From SIG636 sp045592105 (GTDB lineage: Bacteria; Bacillota; Clostridia; Oscillospirales; CAG-382): 34,910 bases of DNA. This document shows positions 1-7,225 of the stretch, piece after piece. The stretch covers positions 1-34,910 of the forward strand of contig JAZNUB010000051.1 in the NCBI GenBank assembly GCA_045592105.1, written 5' to 3'. The translations under genes were made by a program, and so were the position numbers. Within the stretch, counting starts at the first letter, position 1. The number at the start of each line of letters is the position of its first letter. The notes under the pieces are model-generated. The model made no database searches, had not been told where the DNA came from, and saw nothing but the letters and a program-made list of their open reading frames with translations.

Positions 1-141
1 GGGGCTGTCTCATAGCATTAACAAATTGTGAACGCTATGTGCAACCTTAACAAAAAATCAAGGGCGTTATTTGACTGCCCTTGATTTTTTTGTTACTTTT
101 GTATATGGTTTTATCTCAAAATTTCAATTTGAGACAGCCCC
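1..141. mobile_element. MITE-like element or IS remnant with 12-bp terminal inverted repeats
   Basis: Bases 1-12 (GGGGCTGTCTCA) are the exact inverse complement of bases 130-141 (TGAGACAGCCCC). The 141 bases between and including them hold no gene but do contain a strong hairpin. This is the layout of a miniature inverted-repeat element. The terminal sequence resembles ends I associate with some IS families such as IS1182, but I cannot confirm this. The left target-site duplication cannot be checked because the window begins at the first repeat base. The edge could also be an assembly break at a repeated element. Confidence 0.55.
52..91. terminator. Hairpin with A- and T-tracts inside the inverted-repeat element
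   Basis: The arm at 52-65 (AAAAAATCAAGGGC) pairs with 77-91 (GCCCTTGATTTTTT), with an 11-base loop. The T-run on one side and A-run on the other would let it act as a terminator in both directions. Confidence 0.55.
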
Positions 142-395
142 TTATGGGGGATAGGAAAAAATGGTTGGAATGGACGAACTGAACTGAAGCTGTAATACCA
201 CCCCGCAAAAATACATTTTTGCGGGGACCCCGAGATTGTACTGCGAAGTGAAGTTCGTTCATAGCAAGAAAAATATATATTATTAGGAGTTAATTGAGGC
301 TTTAGCCACAATTAACAACAATATTAGTTATTTACGATTTTCTTGCGGTCCAGCCTTTTTTTACATTCCCCTTGTTTTCTTGTTGAGTTGTTGGC
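142..395. other. Gene-free stretch with a GC-rich hairpin at 201-226
   Basis: I see no convincing gene here. A perfect 11-bp stem is formed by 201-211 (CCCCGCAAAAA) and 216-226 around a TACA loop. It is not followed by a T-run, so its role is unknown. A second, weaker hairpin lies at 289-316 and is listed separately. The rest is AT-rich and unremarkable. Confidence 0.5.
289..316 (-). terminator. Possible terminator of the dockerin operon
   Basis: The stem GTTAATTG (289-296) pairs with CAATTAAC (309-316), and an inner GGCT pairs with AGCC. It lies about 80 bases past the stop codon of the dockerin gene on the minus strand. The following tract is AT-rich but not a clean T-run, so this is a weak call. 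Confidence 0.35.
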
Positions 396-965
396 TTATG
401 CCCATCCGGAAGTCCACGGGTCGGGCGTGGCAACCTCGCTTGTGTCGTTAGAGATATCGTCCGGCTGCTTTTGGGAGTTGTATATATCGTAAGTACCCAT
501 AAAGTGGGCTTTAACAAGCATATAATCGAAGGTGGAAATCGTTGCATCGCCGTTGATATTTGCGGCAAGCTTTTGCACATCCGTTAGCTTAGCGGTGTTT
601 TTAAGATGCGCCCTTATGTTAAGATAATCGCCCGAGGTTACACGGCCGTTACCGTCTATATCGCCAAGCACAACCAAAGACAGCGTTGTTTGCTGACCTG
701 CCGATGCCTCGTAGCTTACCTTAAAGCCTGTGCCTAAATACGCATTGTTGTCCGTAACAGCGTTGCCCTTAGCATCCAGCACGGTGTAGCCCTTGCGTAA
801 ATACGCGGTGCTAAACATCGAAAGCGTTGTGCGCTCAGGCACGCCGTATATATATCCATCAACCTCTTCAATCTTGATGCCGCTTTCTGCCGCAAACGCA
901 CCGTAGGGGAACGCCGCTATCGATAGCGCAAGCACCAAAAGGATAGCTATTAAAGCTTTTTTCAT
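396..965 (-). CDS. Small secreted dockerin protein
   Basis: A 189-residue protein with a signal peptide (residues 1 to about 25, lysine start, hydrophobic core, AFA-A cleavage site). Residues 36-100 form a small module ending in a VVLGDIDGNG motif. The C-terminal part has two dockerin type I repeats: residues 102-122 keep the calcium ligands D102, D104, N106 and the later D; residues 136-155 are more degenerate, starting NINGD. Dockerins bind cohesins to build extracellular enzyme or adhesion complexes. There is no catalytic domain, so this is a binding or adaptor protein, not an enzyme. It lies 24 bases after the cohesin-dockerin gene and is probably co-transcribed with it. The two proteins share the module before the dockerin (VTDAKGNA-like versus VLDAKGNAV), which points to common descent. 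Confidence 0.75.
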   Translation of the reverse strand: MKKALIAILLVLALSIAAFPYGAFAAESGIKIEEVDGYIYGVPERTTLSMFSTAYLRKGYTVLDAKGNAVTDNNAYLGTGFKVSYEASAGQQTTLSLVVLGDIDGNGRVTSGDYLNIRAHLKNTAKLTDVQKLAANINGDATISTFDYMLVKAHFMGTYDIYNSQKQPDDISNDTSEVATPDPWTSGWA

Positions 966-989
966 ACATACACTTCCTTCCTTATTTTA

Positions 990-1904
990 CTACGCCACAT
1001 TGCTTAGCACAATGGTTTCACCGCGAAGAACCCTTGCAAAGCCGATAGCATCCGCCGCGGATATGATACCGTCCATATTAATATCAGCCGCAAGGATAGC
1101 CGCATCGGGCAGCTTACGCTTGCTTGAGATATGCATTTTCAACAGCATATAATCGTTAGTGGAAACCATACCGTCCATATTCAGGTCGCAAAGCAGCATA
1201 ACGGTGCTTTCCTTATAGCCCTCGCCAAAATCTATAACGTCCCCTGTAACAAGCGGGGCATTAGCGCTTTTAGCGTTGCCTTTTGCATCGGTTACAGAGC
1301 TTGCAGTATAAACCAAATCGTTTGCCGTTACGCCTGCAAGAACAAGCACGGTACCGTTCTTTATACGGTAGCTTTCAGCCACGTGGTCTTTAACGTTGCC
1401 TTTTATATAAACGGTATGCTCGTTACCTTCGCCTGTAAAGCTTTTGGTTTCTCCGTTCTCAAAGTAACAGCCCATAACAGCCCCTGCGGACTTGGTGGAG
1501 AAGCAAGCGTTACCAATTGCACTATCCAACGTGCGGAACTTAACGCTTATATAAGCGTTTGTGCCTTGGTAAATGCTTGTAGGCTCGTCGTTTGCATAAT
1601 CGTCAAAAACGTGAAGCATATACGTACTGCCCGCAACGCGACCCGCCGCAGTCCAACTACTGCCACTTGGGAAACCAACCAAGGATACCGAAGAAAACCT
1701 TACAAGCGATCTGTTAAAGCTTATCTCCAAATCCAAGCCGCAAAGCCCCTTGCCGTCTATTGAAGAGAAGCTGTAAATCAGCTCTATCTCCTGCCCTGCG
1801 TTCACCGTTTGCGGACCTACAACGCCAACGCTAAGCCCGCTGCTTGCAGATACGGGTATGCTAAGCATACAGAAGCACAAAGCAAGTGCAATTATTTTTT
1901 TCAA
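990..1904 (-). CDS. Secreted cohesin-like domain plus dockerin protein
   Basis: A 304-residue protein starting at a TTG codon behind a GGGGG-type ribosome site about six bases upstream. It has a signal peptide (1-20). Residues 24-167 look like a cohesin-type beta-sandwich: the VNAGQEIEL strand, then GLCGLDLEISFNRSLVRF, then the AYISVKFRTL strand. Residues 175-238 are a small linking module, and 239-295 hold two dockerin repeats (CDLNMDGMVSTND and ADINMDGIISAAD) with calcium-ligand spacing. Carrying both a receptor and a ligand module, it could act as an adaptor between a scaffold and other dockerin proteins. No sortase signal or S-layer domain is visible, so surface attachment would have to be through a partner. 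The cohesin assignment is from strand pattern only; a related sandwich fold is possible. Confidence 0.7.
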   Translation of the reverse strand: MKKIIALALCFCMLSIPVSASSGLSVGVVGPQTVNAGQEIELIYSFSSIDGKGLCGLDLEISFNRSLVRFSSVSLVGFPSGSSWTAAGRVAGSTYMLHVFDDYANDEPTSIYQGTNAYISVKFRTLDSAIGNACFSTKSAGAVMGCYFENGETKSFTGEGNEHTVYIKGNVKDHVAESYRIKNGTVLVLAGVTANDLVYTASSVTDAKGNAKSANAPLVTGDVIDFGEGYKESTVMLLCDLNMDGMVSTNDYMLLKMHISSKRKLPDAAILAADINMDGIISAADAIGFARVLRGETIVLSNVA

Positions 1905-1935
1905 GGTAAAACCCCCACATCTTTATTTCTTTACC

Positions 1936-1963
1936 ATTTTAGCATAACATATTTTAATTTCAA
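1936..1963 (-). promoter_or_regulatory. Probable sigma-A promoter of the cohesin-dockerin operon
   Basis: On the minus strand, TTGAAA (1958-1963) is followed after 16 bases by TAAAAT (1936-1941), about 30 bases before the TTG start codon. Confidence 0.5.
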
Positions 1964-1996
1964 TTACAATAGGTATTTTTGAACAATAAAGAGATA

Positions 1997-2701
1997 TTAA
2001 GGCGTTTTTCCGCCGTTTTCTACAAAATGGTTGATTTTTATAAGCGCGCCCTTCTCCAAACGCGAAACGTAGCTGCGGCTTATGCCAAGCTTTACAGCCA
2101 CCTCGCGCTGGGCAAGACTTCTGCCGCTTTTGCCTATCCCGTAGCGAAGCAGGATGATGGTGCGCTCCTTATCCGTAAGTACTTTGTTTATCGCCTTCTT
2201 TACCAACGATAGCTTTATGGTTTTGTCTATCTCGTCCACTATGTTGTCGTCACAGGAGATGATATCCATATAGGTAAGCGGGTTGCCGTCCTTGTCAACG
2301 TCCACGCTTTCGTTGATAGAGGTTTCAAGCGATAGCTTCTTCTGGCTGCGAAAATGCATTAGTATCTCGTTTTGCAAGCATTTGCCCGCATAGGTGGCAA
2401 AGCGTGTGCCGCTTTCGGGGTTGAACGAGTCTATCGCTTTTATAAGCCCTATCGTGCCTATGGATATCAAATCGTCCTGCTCCTTGTACGAAACGTAATA
2501 CTTTTTAACTATGTGCGCCACAAGGCGCAGGTTGTGCAGAATAAGCTTCTCCCGCGCGGCGCGGTCACCTGCGCGGCATTTTGCAAATGCTTCCTTCTCC
2601 TCCGCAGCGGAAAGCGGCGGCGGAAAAGAGCCGCCCGCGCTGCCCGTGCGTAAGAACAGGAACACAAAGCGTTTTAAAAACAAAACAAAAAAGCCCGACA
2701 T
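1997..2701 (-). CDS. sigK: RNA polymerase sporulation sigma factor SigK
   Basis: A 234-residue sigma-70 family protein. The N-terminus is a hydrophobic stretch (residues 3-18) followed by GGSFPPPLSAAEE, the usual SigK opening; the hydrophobic part matches the pro-sequence removed during mother-cell activation. Region 2 spans about 52-120, with the LIEHNLRLVAHIVKKYY-like signature (here LILHNLRLVAHIVKKYY) and the DLISIGTIGLIKAIDSF core. Region 4 spans about 165-225, with a helix-turn-helix at 196-220 (SLAQREVAVKLGISRSYVSR). SigK directs late mother-cell genes for coat and cortex. The reading frame is whole, so it is not split by a skin-type element as in Bacillus subtilis. It follows namZ by 49 bases on the same strand. 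SigE is a related alternative, but the FPxPLS opening favours SigK. Confidence 0.9.
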   Translation of the reverse strand: MSGFFVLFLKRFVFLFLRTGSAGGSFPPPLSAAEEKEAFAKCRAGDRAAREKLILHNLRLVAHIVKKYYVSYKEQDDLISIGTIGLIKAIDSFNPESGTRFATYAGKCLQNEILMHFRSQKKLSLETSINESVDVDKDGNPLTYMDIISCDDNIVDEIDKTIKLSLVKKAINKVLTDKERTIILLRYGIGKSGRSLAQREVAVKLGISRSYVSRLEKGALIKINHFVENGGKTP

Positions 2702-2750
2702 ATATAATCATCTCCGTAAGAGAATATATATGCCGAGCATTTTGATTTTA

Positions 2751-3878
2751 TTAGTAAATGTGGTAAGCCTTTTTCTCCTCAGCAAACGCCTTGCACTCTT
2801 CCTCTGCGGCGCGCACGGCTTTTGCCACGTCATAATCGGGGGACAGTATATCCTCGTTACCGTAAAGGTGTACGAGATGCCTACCCTTGTTAATCAGCTC
2901 AAAATTATCGCCCGAAAGCGCACGAATTTCCTTATAAAGGTACATACCTGCTTCAAAGGGCTTGTATACAGAGCGATCCGTTATATGAAGCTGAACGCCC
3001 GCACAGCGCACGCCCTTGTGCTTGGAGAAGGTGGGCGTGAAATAACAGCGGCGGAAATGTATGCCCGCAAGCTTGTATGCGTTAAGCCGCTTTTCAAGCT
3101 CTGCCGCGTCTATAAACGGCGCGCCCACAAGCTCGAAGGGGAGGGTGGTGCCTCTGCCCTCGGAGATGTTAGTGCCCTCGTAATAGCAGGTTGCAAGGTA
3201 GTTAAGACAGCTATTAACAGGCGTTGGCACGTTGGGAGAGGGCAGTATCCACGGAAGCCCCGTTGCATCAAACATAGTACTTCTGCTCCAGCCCTCGCAC
3301 TTTACAACGGTTAGCTTACAGCCTATACCGCGCGTTTCGTTTATGTAGTTGCCAAACTCGCCTATCGTTAGCCCGTAGCGTATCGGCACGGCGTATTCGC
3401 CAACGCCGCTGGAGAAACGCTCGTCCAGTATAGGACCTTCAATCTCTATACCGCCTATGGGGTTGGGCCTGTCAAGCACAAGCATCTCCTTGCCGTACTT
3501 GGCACAGGCTTGCATACAACGCGTCATCGCGTACAGATAGGTGTAGTAGCGCGCACCAACGTCCTGCATATCAAATACAAGCACGTCTATTTGGCTCATC
3601 ATCTCCTCGGTGGGGTTTCTGTTTTCACCGAAAAGGCTGTATACGGTTAGCCCCGTTTCCTCGTCCACATAGGTGGAGATATGATCGCCCGCTTGCGCAT
3701 CCCCCCTGATGCCGTGCTCAGGCGCGAAAAGCGCGGTTACGTTGTATTTCTCCGCAAGTATTTCGTATGTGGGGCGCATATCCTTGTCCACACCCGTGGG
3801 TGCGGTTACTATACCAATGCGCGCGTCCTTTAAAATATTGTTGTAGCTTCCAATTAAATCTATACCGCAAAGTACCAT
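2751..3878 (-). CDS. namZ: DUF1343 / NamZ-type exo-beta-N-acetylmuramidase
   Basis: A 375-residue protein matching the DUF1343 family, which includes NamZ (GH171), the enzyme releasing terminal N-acetylmuramic acid from peptidoglycan fragments. Family signatures seen: FAPEHGIRGD (51-60), VFDMQDVGARYYTY (101-114), LDRPNP (135-140), then LPSPNVPT and EGRGTTLPFE in the middle, before a separate C-terminal domain. There is no signal peptide, which suggests cytoplasmic recycling of imported muropeptides rather than secretion. It begins 13 bases after malQ and ends 49 bases before sigK, so the three probably share a transcript. Its neighbours suggest sugar salvage, and co-transcription with sigK raises a possible role in the sporulating mother cell; that is inference. 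Confidence 0.85.
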   Translation of the reverse strand: MVLCGIDLIGSYNNILKDARIGIVTAPTGVDKDMRPTYEILAEKYNVTALFAPEHGIRGDAQAGDHISTYVDEETGLTVYSLFGENRNPTEEMMSQIDVLVFDMQDVGARYYTYLYAMTRCMQACAKYGKEMLVLDRPNPIGGIEIEGPILDERFSSGVGEYAVPIRYGLTIGEFGNYINETRGIGCKLTVVKCEGWSRSTMFDATGLPWILPSPNVPTPVNSCLNYLATCYYEGTNISEGRGTTLPFELVGAPFIDAAELEKRLNAYKLAGIHFRRCYFTPTFSKHKGVRCAGVQLHITDRSVYKPFEAGMYLYKEIRALSGDNFELINKGRHLVHLYGNEDILSPDYDVAKAVRAAEEECKAFAEEKKAYHIY

Positions 3879-3891
3879 TATTTATACCGCC

Positions 3892-5376
3892 TTATCTTTT
3901 AAACGTTGTGTTCAGCCAACGGAAGTATCCGCTGTCCATCTCGTTCATCGCCTGCTTTGTTGCACGGAACACCCAATTCCCCTTTTCAACACCGGGGGTG
4001 TTGGTTCTTGTATCTGCCCCGAAGCCGCACATATCCTGAAACGCTATAACCGCCGTTTCCGATGCGGAGCGCCACACGGTTTCTATTATCTTGTGGCAAG
4101 CAGGAGCCTCTCTGCCCCCTTGCTCCCACCCGTAAAGCGATGCGCCGCAATAGCTAAGCGCATACTCACGCACACGCGGCGTTGCATCCCACAGCCAGCC
4201 AAGCAAGGTGTTGTTATCGTGCGTGCCAACGTAGGCAACGGTGTTTTTTTCGTAATTGTGCGGAGAGTGGGTAGAATCCTCGTCCGGGTCAAGCCCAAAC
4301 TGAATAACGCGCATACCGGGGAAGCCCGTTTCCTCAAGCAACGCCACCACGTCCTCACCAAACTCGCCCAAATCCTCGGCTATTATCTCGCCCTTGGGCT
4401 TGCCTATCGCTTTGAAAAGCTCCATACCGGGGCCCTTTTTCCAGCTACCCTCTTTTGCGCTTTCCGCCTTGGCGGGTACCGCCCAATACGAGGCAAAGGC
4501 GCGAAAATGGTCTATACGCAGTATATCGTACAGCTTAAAGCTTGCCTCAATACGCTGCTTCCACCAGCTAAAGCCATCCTTTTTCATAGCCGCCCAATTG
4601 TATAAGGGGTTGCCCCAAAGCTGCCCCTCCTCACTAAAATAGTCCGGCGGTACGCCTGCTACCGAGGAGGGCTTTGCGTTCTTGCCGCTAACCTGAAAAA
4701 GCTGTGGCGCGCTCCATAAATCAGCCGAGTCCCTACAAACGTATATCGGCATATCGCCAAACAGCTTTACGCCCTTAGAGCTTGCGTATTCCTTTAGCCC
4801 TGCCCATTGGGTGAAAAACAGGTACTGCCCAAAAAGGTGATAAAGCAAAGCACCGTTGTATTTTTCCTTGTTGGCACTAACGCTTGCAAAATCAAGCCCC
4901 TTTTGCCACTCCCAAAACGGTTTATCGCCCTGCGTTTCCTTAACCGCCATATACAAAGCGTAGTTTTCTATATGCGGGTTAGCCTTGCCAAACGCGCGCA
5001 CCTTTTTTATAAGCGCATCGTCCGCCCTGCTAAGCGCGGTTCTTATAAGGGTGCTTTTGCTTTCCCTTGCGTAGTCGTAATCCACGGTATACACGCTTCC
5101 GCCGTACTCCGCCGCTTTACGCTCCGCTTCGGTTATAAGCCTGTCCGTAACAAGAAGGTCGGGGTTTATATACAGCGTGTTCCCTGCAAAAGCCGAGGGG
5201 CTTGCATAGGGGCTGTTGCCCTCACCTATCGGAACGGTTGGCAATATCTGCCACACCGTAAAGCCCATATCCGCAATACGGTCTATCCACTTGTACGCCT
5301 CGCCGCCGATATCACCTATCCCGTAGGCGGATGGCAGAGAAGCTATGTTTAAAAGTACACCCGCACGCCTTGCCAT
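3892..5376 (-). CDS. malQ: 4-alpha-glucanotransferase (amylomaltase)
   Basis: A 494-residue GH77 enzyme that moves alpha-1,4-glucan segments between maltodextrins in the cytoplasm, used in maltose or glycogen metabolism. The length is typical. Catalytic motifs are all present: nucleophile D289 in LRIDHFRAF, acid/base E334 in IIAEDLG, and transition-state D387 in GTHDNNT. The N-terminal RRAGVLLNIASLPSAYGIGD and the GDMPIYV motif (208-213) are family hallmarks. The start has a GAAAGGAAA-type ribosome site. It lies 21 bases after dapB and 13 before namZ. No other glycogen gene is adjacent. Confidence 0.95.
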   Translation of the reverse strand: MARRAGVLLNIASLPSAYGIGDIGGEAYKWIDRIADMGFTVWQILPTVPIGEGNSPYASPSAFAGNTLYINPDLLVTDRLITEAERKAAEYGGSVYTVDYDYARESKSTLIRTALSRADDALIKKVRAFGKANPHIENYALYMAVKETQGDKPFWEWQKGLDFASVSANKEKYNGALLYHLFGQYLFFTQWAGLKEYASSKGVKLFGDMPIYVCRDSADLWSAPQLFQVSGKNAKPSSVAGVPPDYFSEEGQLWGNPLYNWAAMKKDGFSWWKQRIEASFKLYDILRIDHFRAFASYWAVPAKAESAKEGSWKKGPGMELFKAIGKPKGEIIAEDLGEFGEDVVALLEETGFPGMRVIQFGLDPDEDSTHSPHNYEKNTVAYVGTHDNNTLLGWLWDATPRVREYALSYCGASLYGWEQGGREAPACHKIIETVWRSASETAVIAFQDMCGFGADTRTNTPGVEKGNWVFRATKQAMNEMDSGYFRWLNTTFKR

Positions 5377-5397
5377 AAACGCATTTCCTTTCGGTAA

Positions 5398-6147
5398 CTA
5401 CATTATTTCACTTAAAAGCTGCTTCATACCGTAAACGCCCGCCTCTTTTCCTATAAGAAACGCGGCGGCTCTTACGGCACCGTCTGCAAACAGCTCACGC
5501 GAGAGCGCGCTGTGCGATATCGTGATATGCTCGTTCCCAAGCGCAAAAAGCACCTCGTGCTCGCCAACTATGTTGCCTGCGCGTATGGAATGTATGCCTA
5601 TCTCGTTCTTTTCGCGCATAGCGCGTACTGCCGACCTATCGTATACGTAGCGGCTGTCCTCACGCACTGCCTTGATACTGTCCGCTATCATAAGCGCGGT
5701 GCCGCTTGGTGCATCCAACTTTTTGTTGTGGTGCTTCTCCGTTATCTCTATATCCGCGCCTTGAAGCACAGCCGCAGCCTCCGCACAAAGCTTGCAAAGC
5801 AACGCAACGCCTACGGACATATTAGCAGAAAGGAAAATCGGCACGCTTTCTGCCGCTTTTAGTATCTGCGCCTTTTCCTCCTCGGTTTGCCCCGTTGTTG
5901 CTATAACGGCAGGAATACCGCGAGCCACGGCGTAATCACACACCGCGCCTGTTTGGCTGTGGTGCGAGAAATCCACAATAACGTCCGCTTCGCCCTCAAA
6001 CTCCGCAAGCTCTGCGCCCACGGGGAAATCTGCCGTGCCGGAAGCGATGTCAACACCGTATACCGTAACCGCGCCCTCCGTTGCCTTAACAAGCTCGGCA
6101 ACGGCACGCCCCATTCTGCCAAATACACCGTTTATTATAACCTTCAT
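5398..6147 (-). CDS. dapB: 4-hydroxy-tetrahydrodipicolinate reductase
   Basis: A 249-residue NAD(P)H-dependent enzyme of the diaminopimelate/lysine pathway, acting on the product of DapA. The nucleotide-binding loop is NGVFGRMG (residues 6-13). The catalytic segment EKHHNKKLDAPSGTA (137-151) carries the general-acid His and the Lys/Asp/Ser/Gly substrate-binding residues. It lies downstream of dapA, separated by a hairpin, and 21 bases before malQ. Diaminopimelate feeds peptidoglycan, and dipicolinate for spores also derives from this branch. Confidence 0.95.
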   Translation of the reverse strand: MKVIINGVFGRMGRAVAELVKATEGAVTVYGVDIASGTADFPVGAELAEFEGEADVIVDFSHHSQTGAVCDYAVARGIPAVIATTGQTEEEKAQILKAAESVPIFLSANMSVGVALLCKLCAEAAAVLQGADIEITEKHHNKKLDAPSGTALMIADSIKAVREDSRYVYDRSAVRAMREKNEIGIHSIRAGNIVGEHEVLFALGNEHITISHSALSRELFADGAVRAAAFLIGKEAGVYGMKQLLSEIM

Positions 6148-6179
6148 AAAACACTTTCCTTTATAAGATAATTTTAAAT

Positions 6180-6210
6180 AAGCGCCCTCTTGTGCTTTTA
6201 GAGGGCGCTT
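6180..6210 (-). terminator. Hairpin between dapA and dapB
   Basis: AAGCGCCCTCT (6180-6190) pairs with AGAGGGCGCTT (6200-6210). On the minus strand it follows the dapA stop codon by about 13 bases and is followed by ATTTAAAATT, not a clean T-run. It may be a partial terminator or mRNA-stabilising hairpin that lowers dapB relative to dapA. Confidence 0.5.
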
Positions 6211-6222
6211 TGATTTTAAGCG

Positions 6223-7110
6223 CTATATAAGCCCTTCTGCCTGCATAAGCGCAAACAGCTTTTGCTTGTTTTCAGGCTCCATAACCGTTAGCGGGCTGCG
6301 AACGTAATCCGCGCAGTAGCCCATCTTTGCCATAGCCGCTTTTGCGGGGATGGGGTTTACCTCACAGAAAAGAGCGTTGATAAGCGGGATAAGCTGAATT
6401 TGCAACGCCGCGCTTTCCTTAACCTTGCCTTCAAGGTACAGCCTTGCTATATCCGCGGTTTTGCCCGGAAGCAGGTTGGAAAGCACGCTTATTGCGCCCA
6501 AGCCGCCCAAGGACATAACGGGAACTATCTGGTCATCATTGCCGGAATAGATATCCAGCATATCGCCGCAAAGGTTTATCGTTTCCGCTATTGCGGAAAG
6601 GTTGCCGTTTGCCTCCTTAGCCGCAACGATGCGCGGATTTTCCGCCAGCTCGCGGTAGGTTTTGGGCAGTATGTTACAGCCTGTGCGGGAAGGCACGTTG
6701 TAAAGAATAGCGGGAAGATCCACAGCATCCGTTATCTCGGTATACATACGGATAAGCCCCTTTTGCGTTGCTTTGTTGTAATACGGAGTTACAAGCAACA
6801 ACGCATCTGCCCCTGCTTCCTTTGCGTGCTTGGAAAGCTCTATCGCGTAGGCAGTATCGTTACTGCCTGTGCCGGCTATAACGGGAACCCTGCCCGCCGT
6901 TTGCTTTACAACAAACGCGATAGCATCCCTATGCTCCTCGTCCGTTAAAGTAGAAGCCTCGCCCGTGGTGCCGCAAACTACAAGCGCATCTATGCCGCCT
7001 TCTATCTGAAAATCAACTAATTTACCAAACAGCTCATAATCTATGCCCTGCTCGTTAAGCGGGGTTACAAGCGCGGTTGCTATACCCTTAAAAATAGGTG
7101 TGTGTGCCAT
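6223..7110 (-). CDS. dapA: 4-hydroxy-tetrahydrodipicolinate synthase
   Basis: A 295-residue TIM-barrel class I aldolase that condenses pyruvate with aspartate semialdehyde, the first committed step to diaminopimelate and lysine. The Schiff-base lysine is K165 in VAAKEANGN. Y137 in the LYNVPSRTG motif is the catalytic tyrosine, and R142 binds substrate. GTTGE (47-51) holds the active-site threonines. A clear AAGAAGGAGAT ribosome site precedes the ATG. A sigma-A promoter lies about 80-110 bases upstream; the leader is too short for a lysine riboswitch and I see none. It is divergent from queA. Confidence 0.95.
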   Translation of the reverse strand: MAHTPIFKGIATALVTPLNEQGIDYELFGKLVDFQIEGGIDALVVCGTTGEASTLTDEEHRDAIAFVVKQTAGRVPVIAGTGSNDTAYAIELSKHAKEAGADALLLVTPYYNKATQKGLIRMYTEITDAVDLPAILYNVPSRTGCNILPKTYRELAENPRIVAAKEANGNLSAIAETINLCGDMLDIYSGNDDQIVPVMSLGGLGAISVLSNLLPGKTADIARLYLEGKVKESAALQIQLIPLINALFCEVNPIPAKAAMAKMGYCADYVRSPLTVMEPENKQKLFALMQAEGLI

Positions 7111-7125
7111 ATAAAAATCTCCTTC

Positions 7126-7154
7126 TTGAAAAAAGTGATTACTTGGTATATAAT
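7126..7154 (+). promoter_or_regulatory. Probable sigma-A promoter of queA
   Basis: TTGAAA (7126-7131), 17 bases, TATAAT (7149-7154). A second TATAAT at 7160-7165 lacks a good -35. The -35 overlaps the dapA ribosome site region on the opposite strand. Confidence 0.55.
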
Positions 7155-7190
7155 GCTTATATAATACATATTATTACCTTTTATTAACTT

Positions 7191-7219
7191 ATGTTATCAC
7201 AAGTATAAATATTTGTCAA
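7191..7219 (-). promoter_or_regulatory. Probable sigma-A promoter of dapA
   Basis: On the minus strand, TTGACA (7214-7219) is followed after exactly 17 bases by TAACAT (7191-7196). Transcription would start near 7183, giving a leader of about 70 bases. Confidence 0.6.
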
Positions 7220-7225
7220 CGGTGT

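Noticed and set aside
7111..7225. Lysine riboswitch upstream of dapA
   Set aside because: The promoter at 7191-7219 leaves a leader of only about 70 bases, too short for the lysine aptamer, and I see no matching stems.
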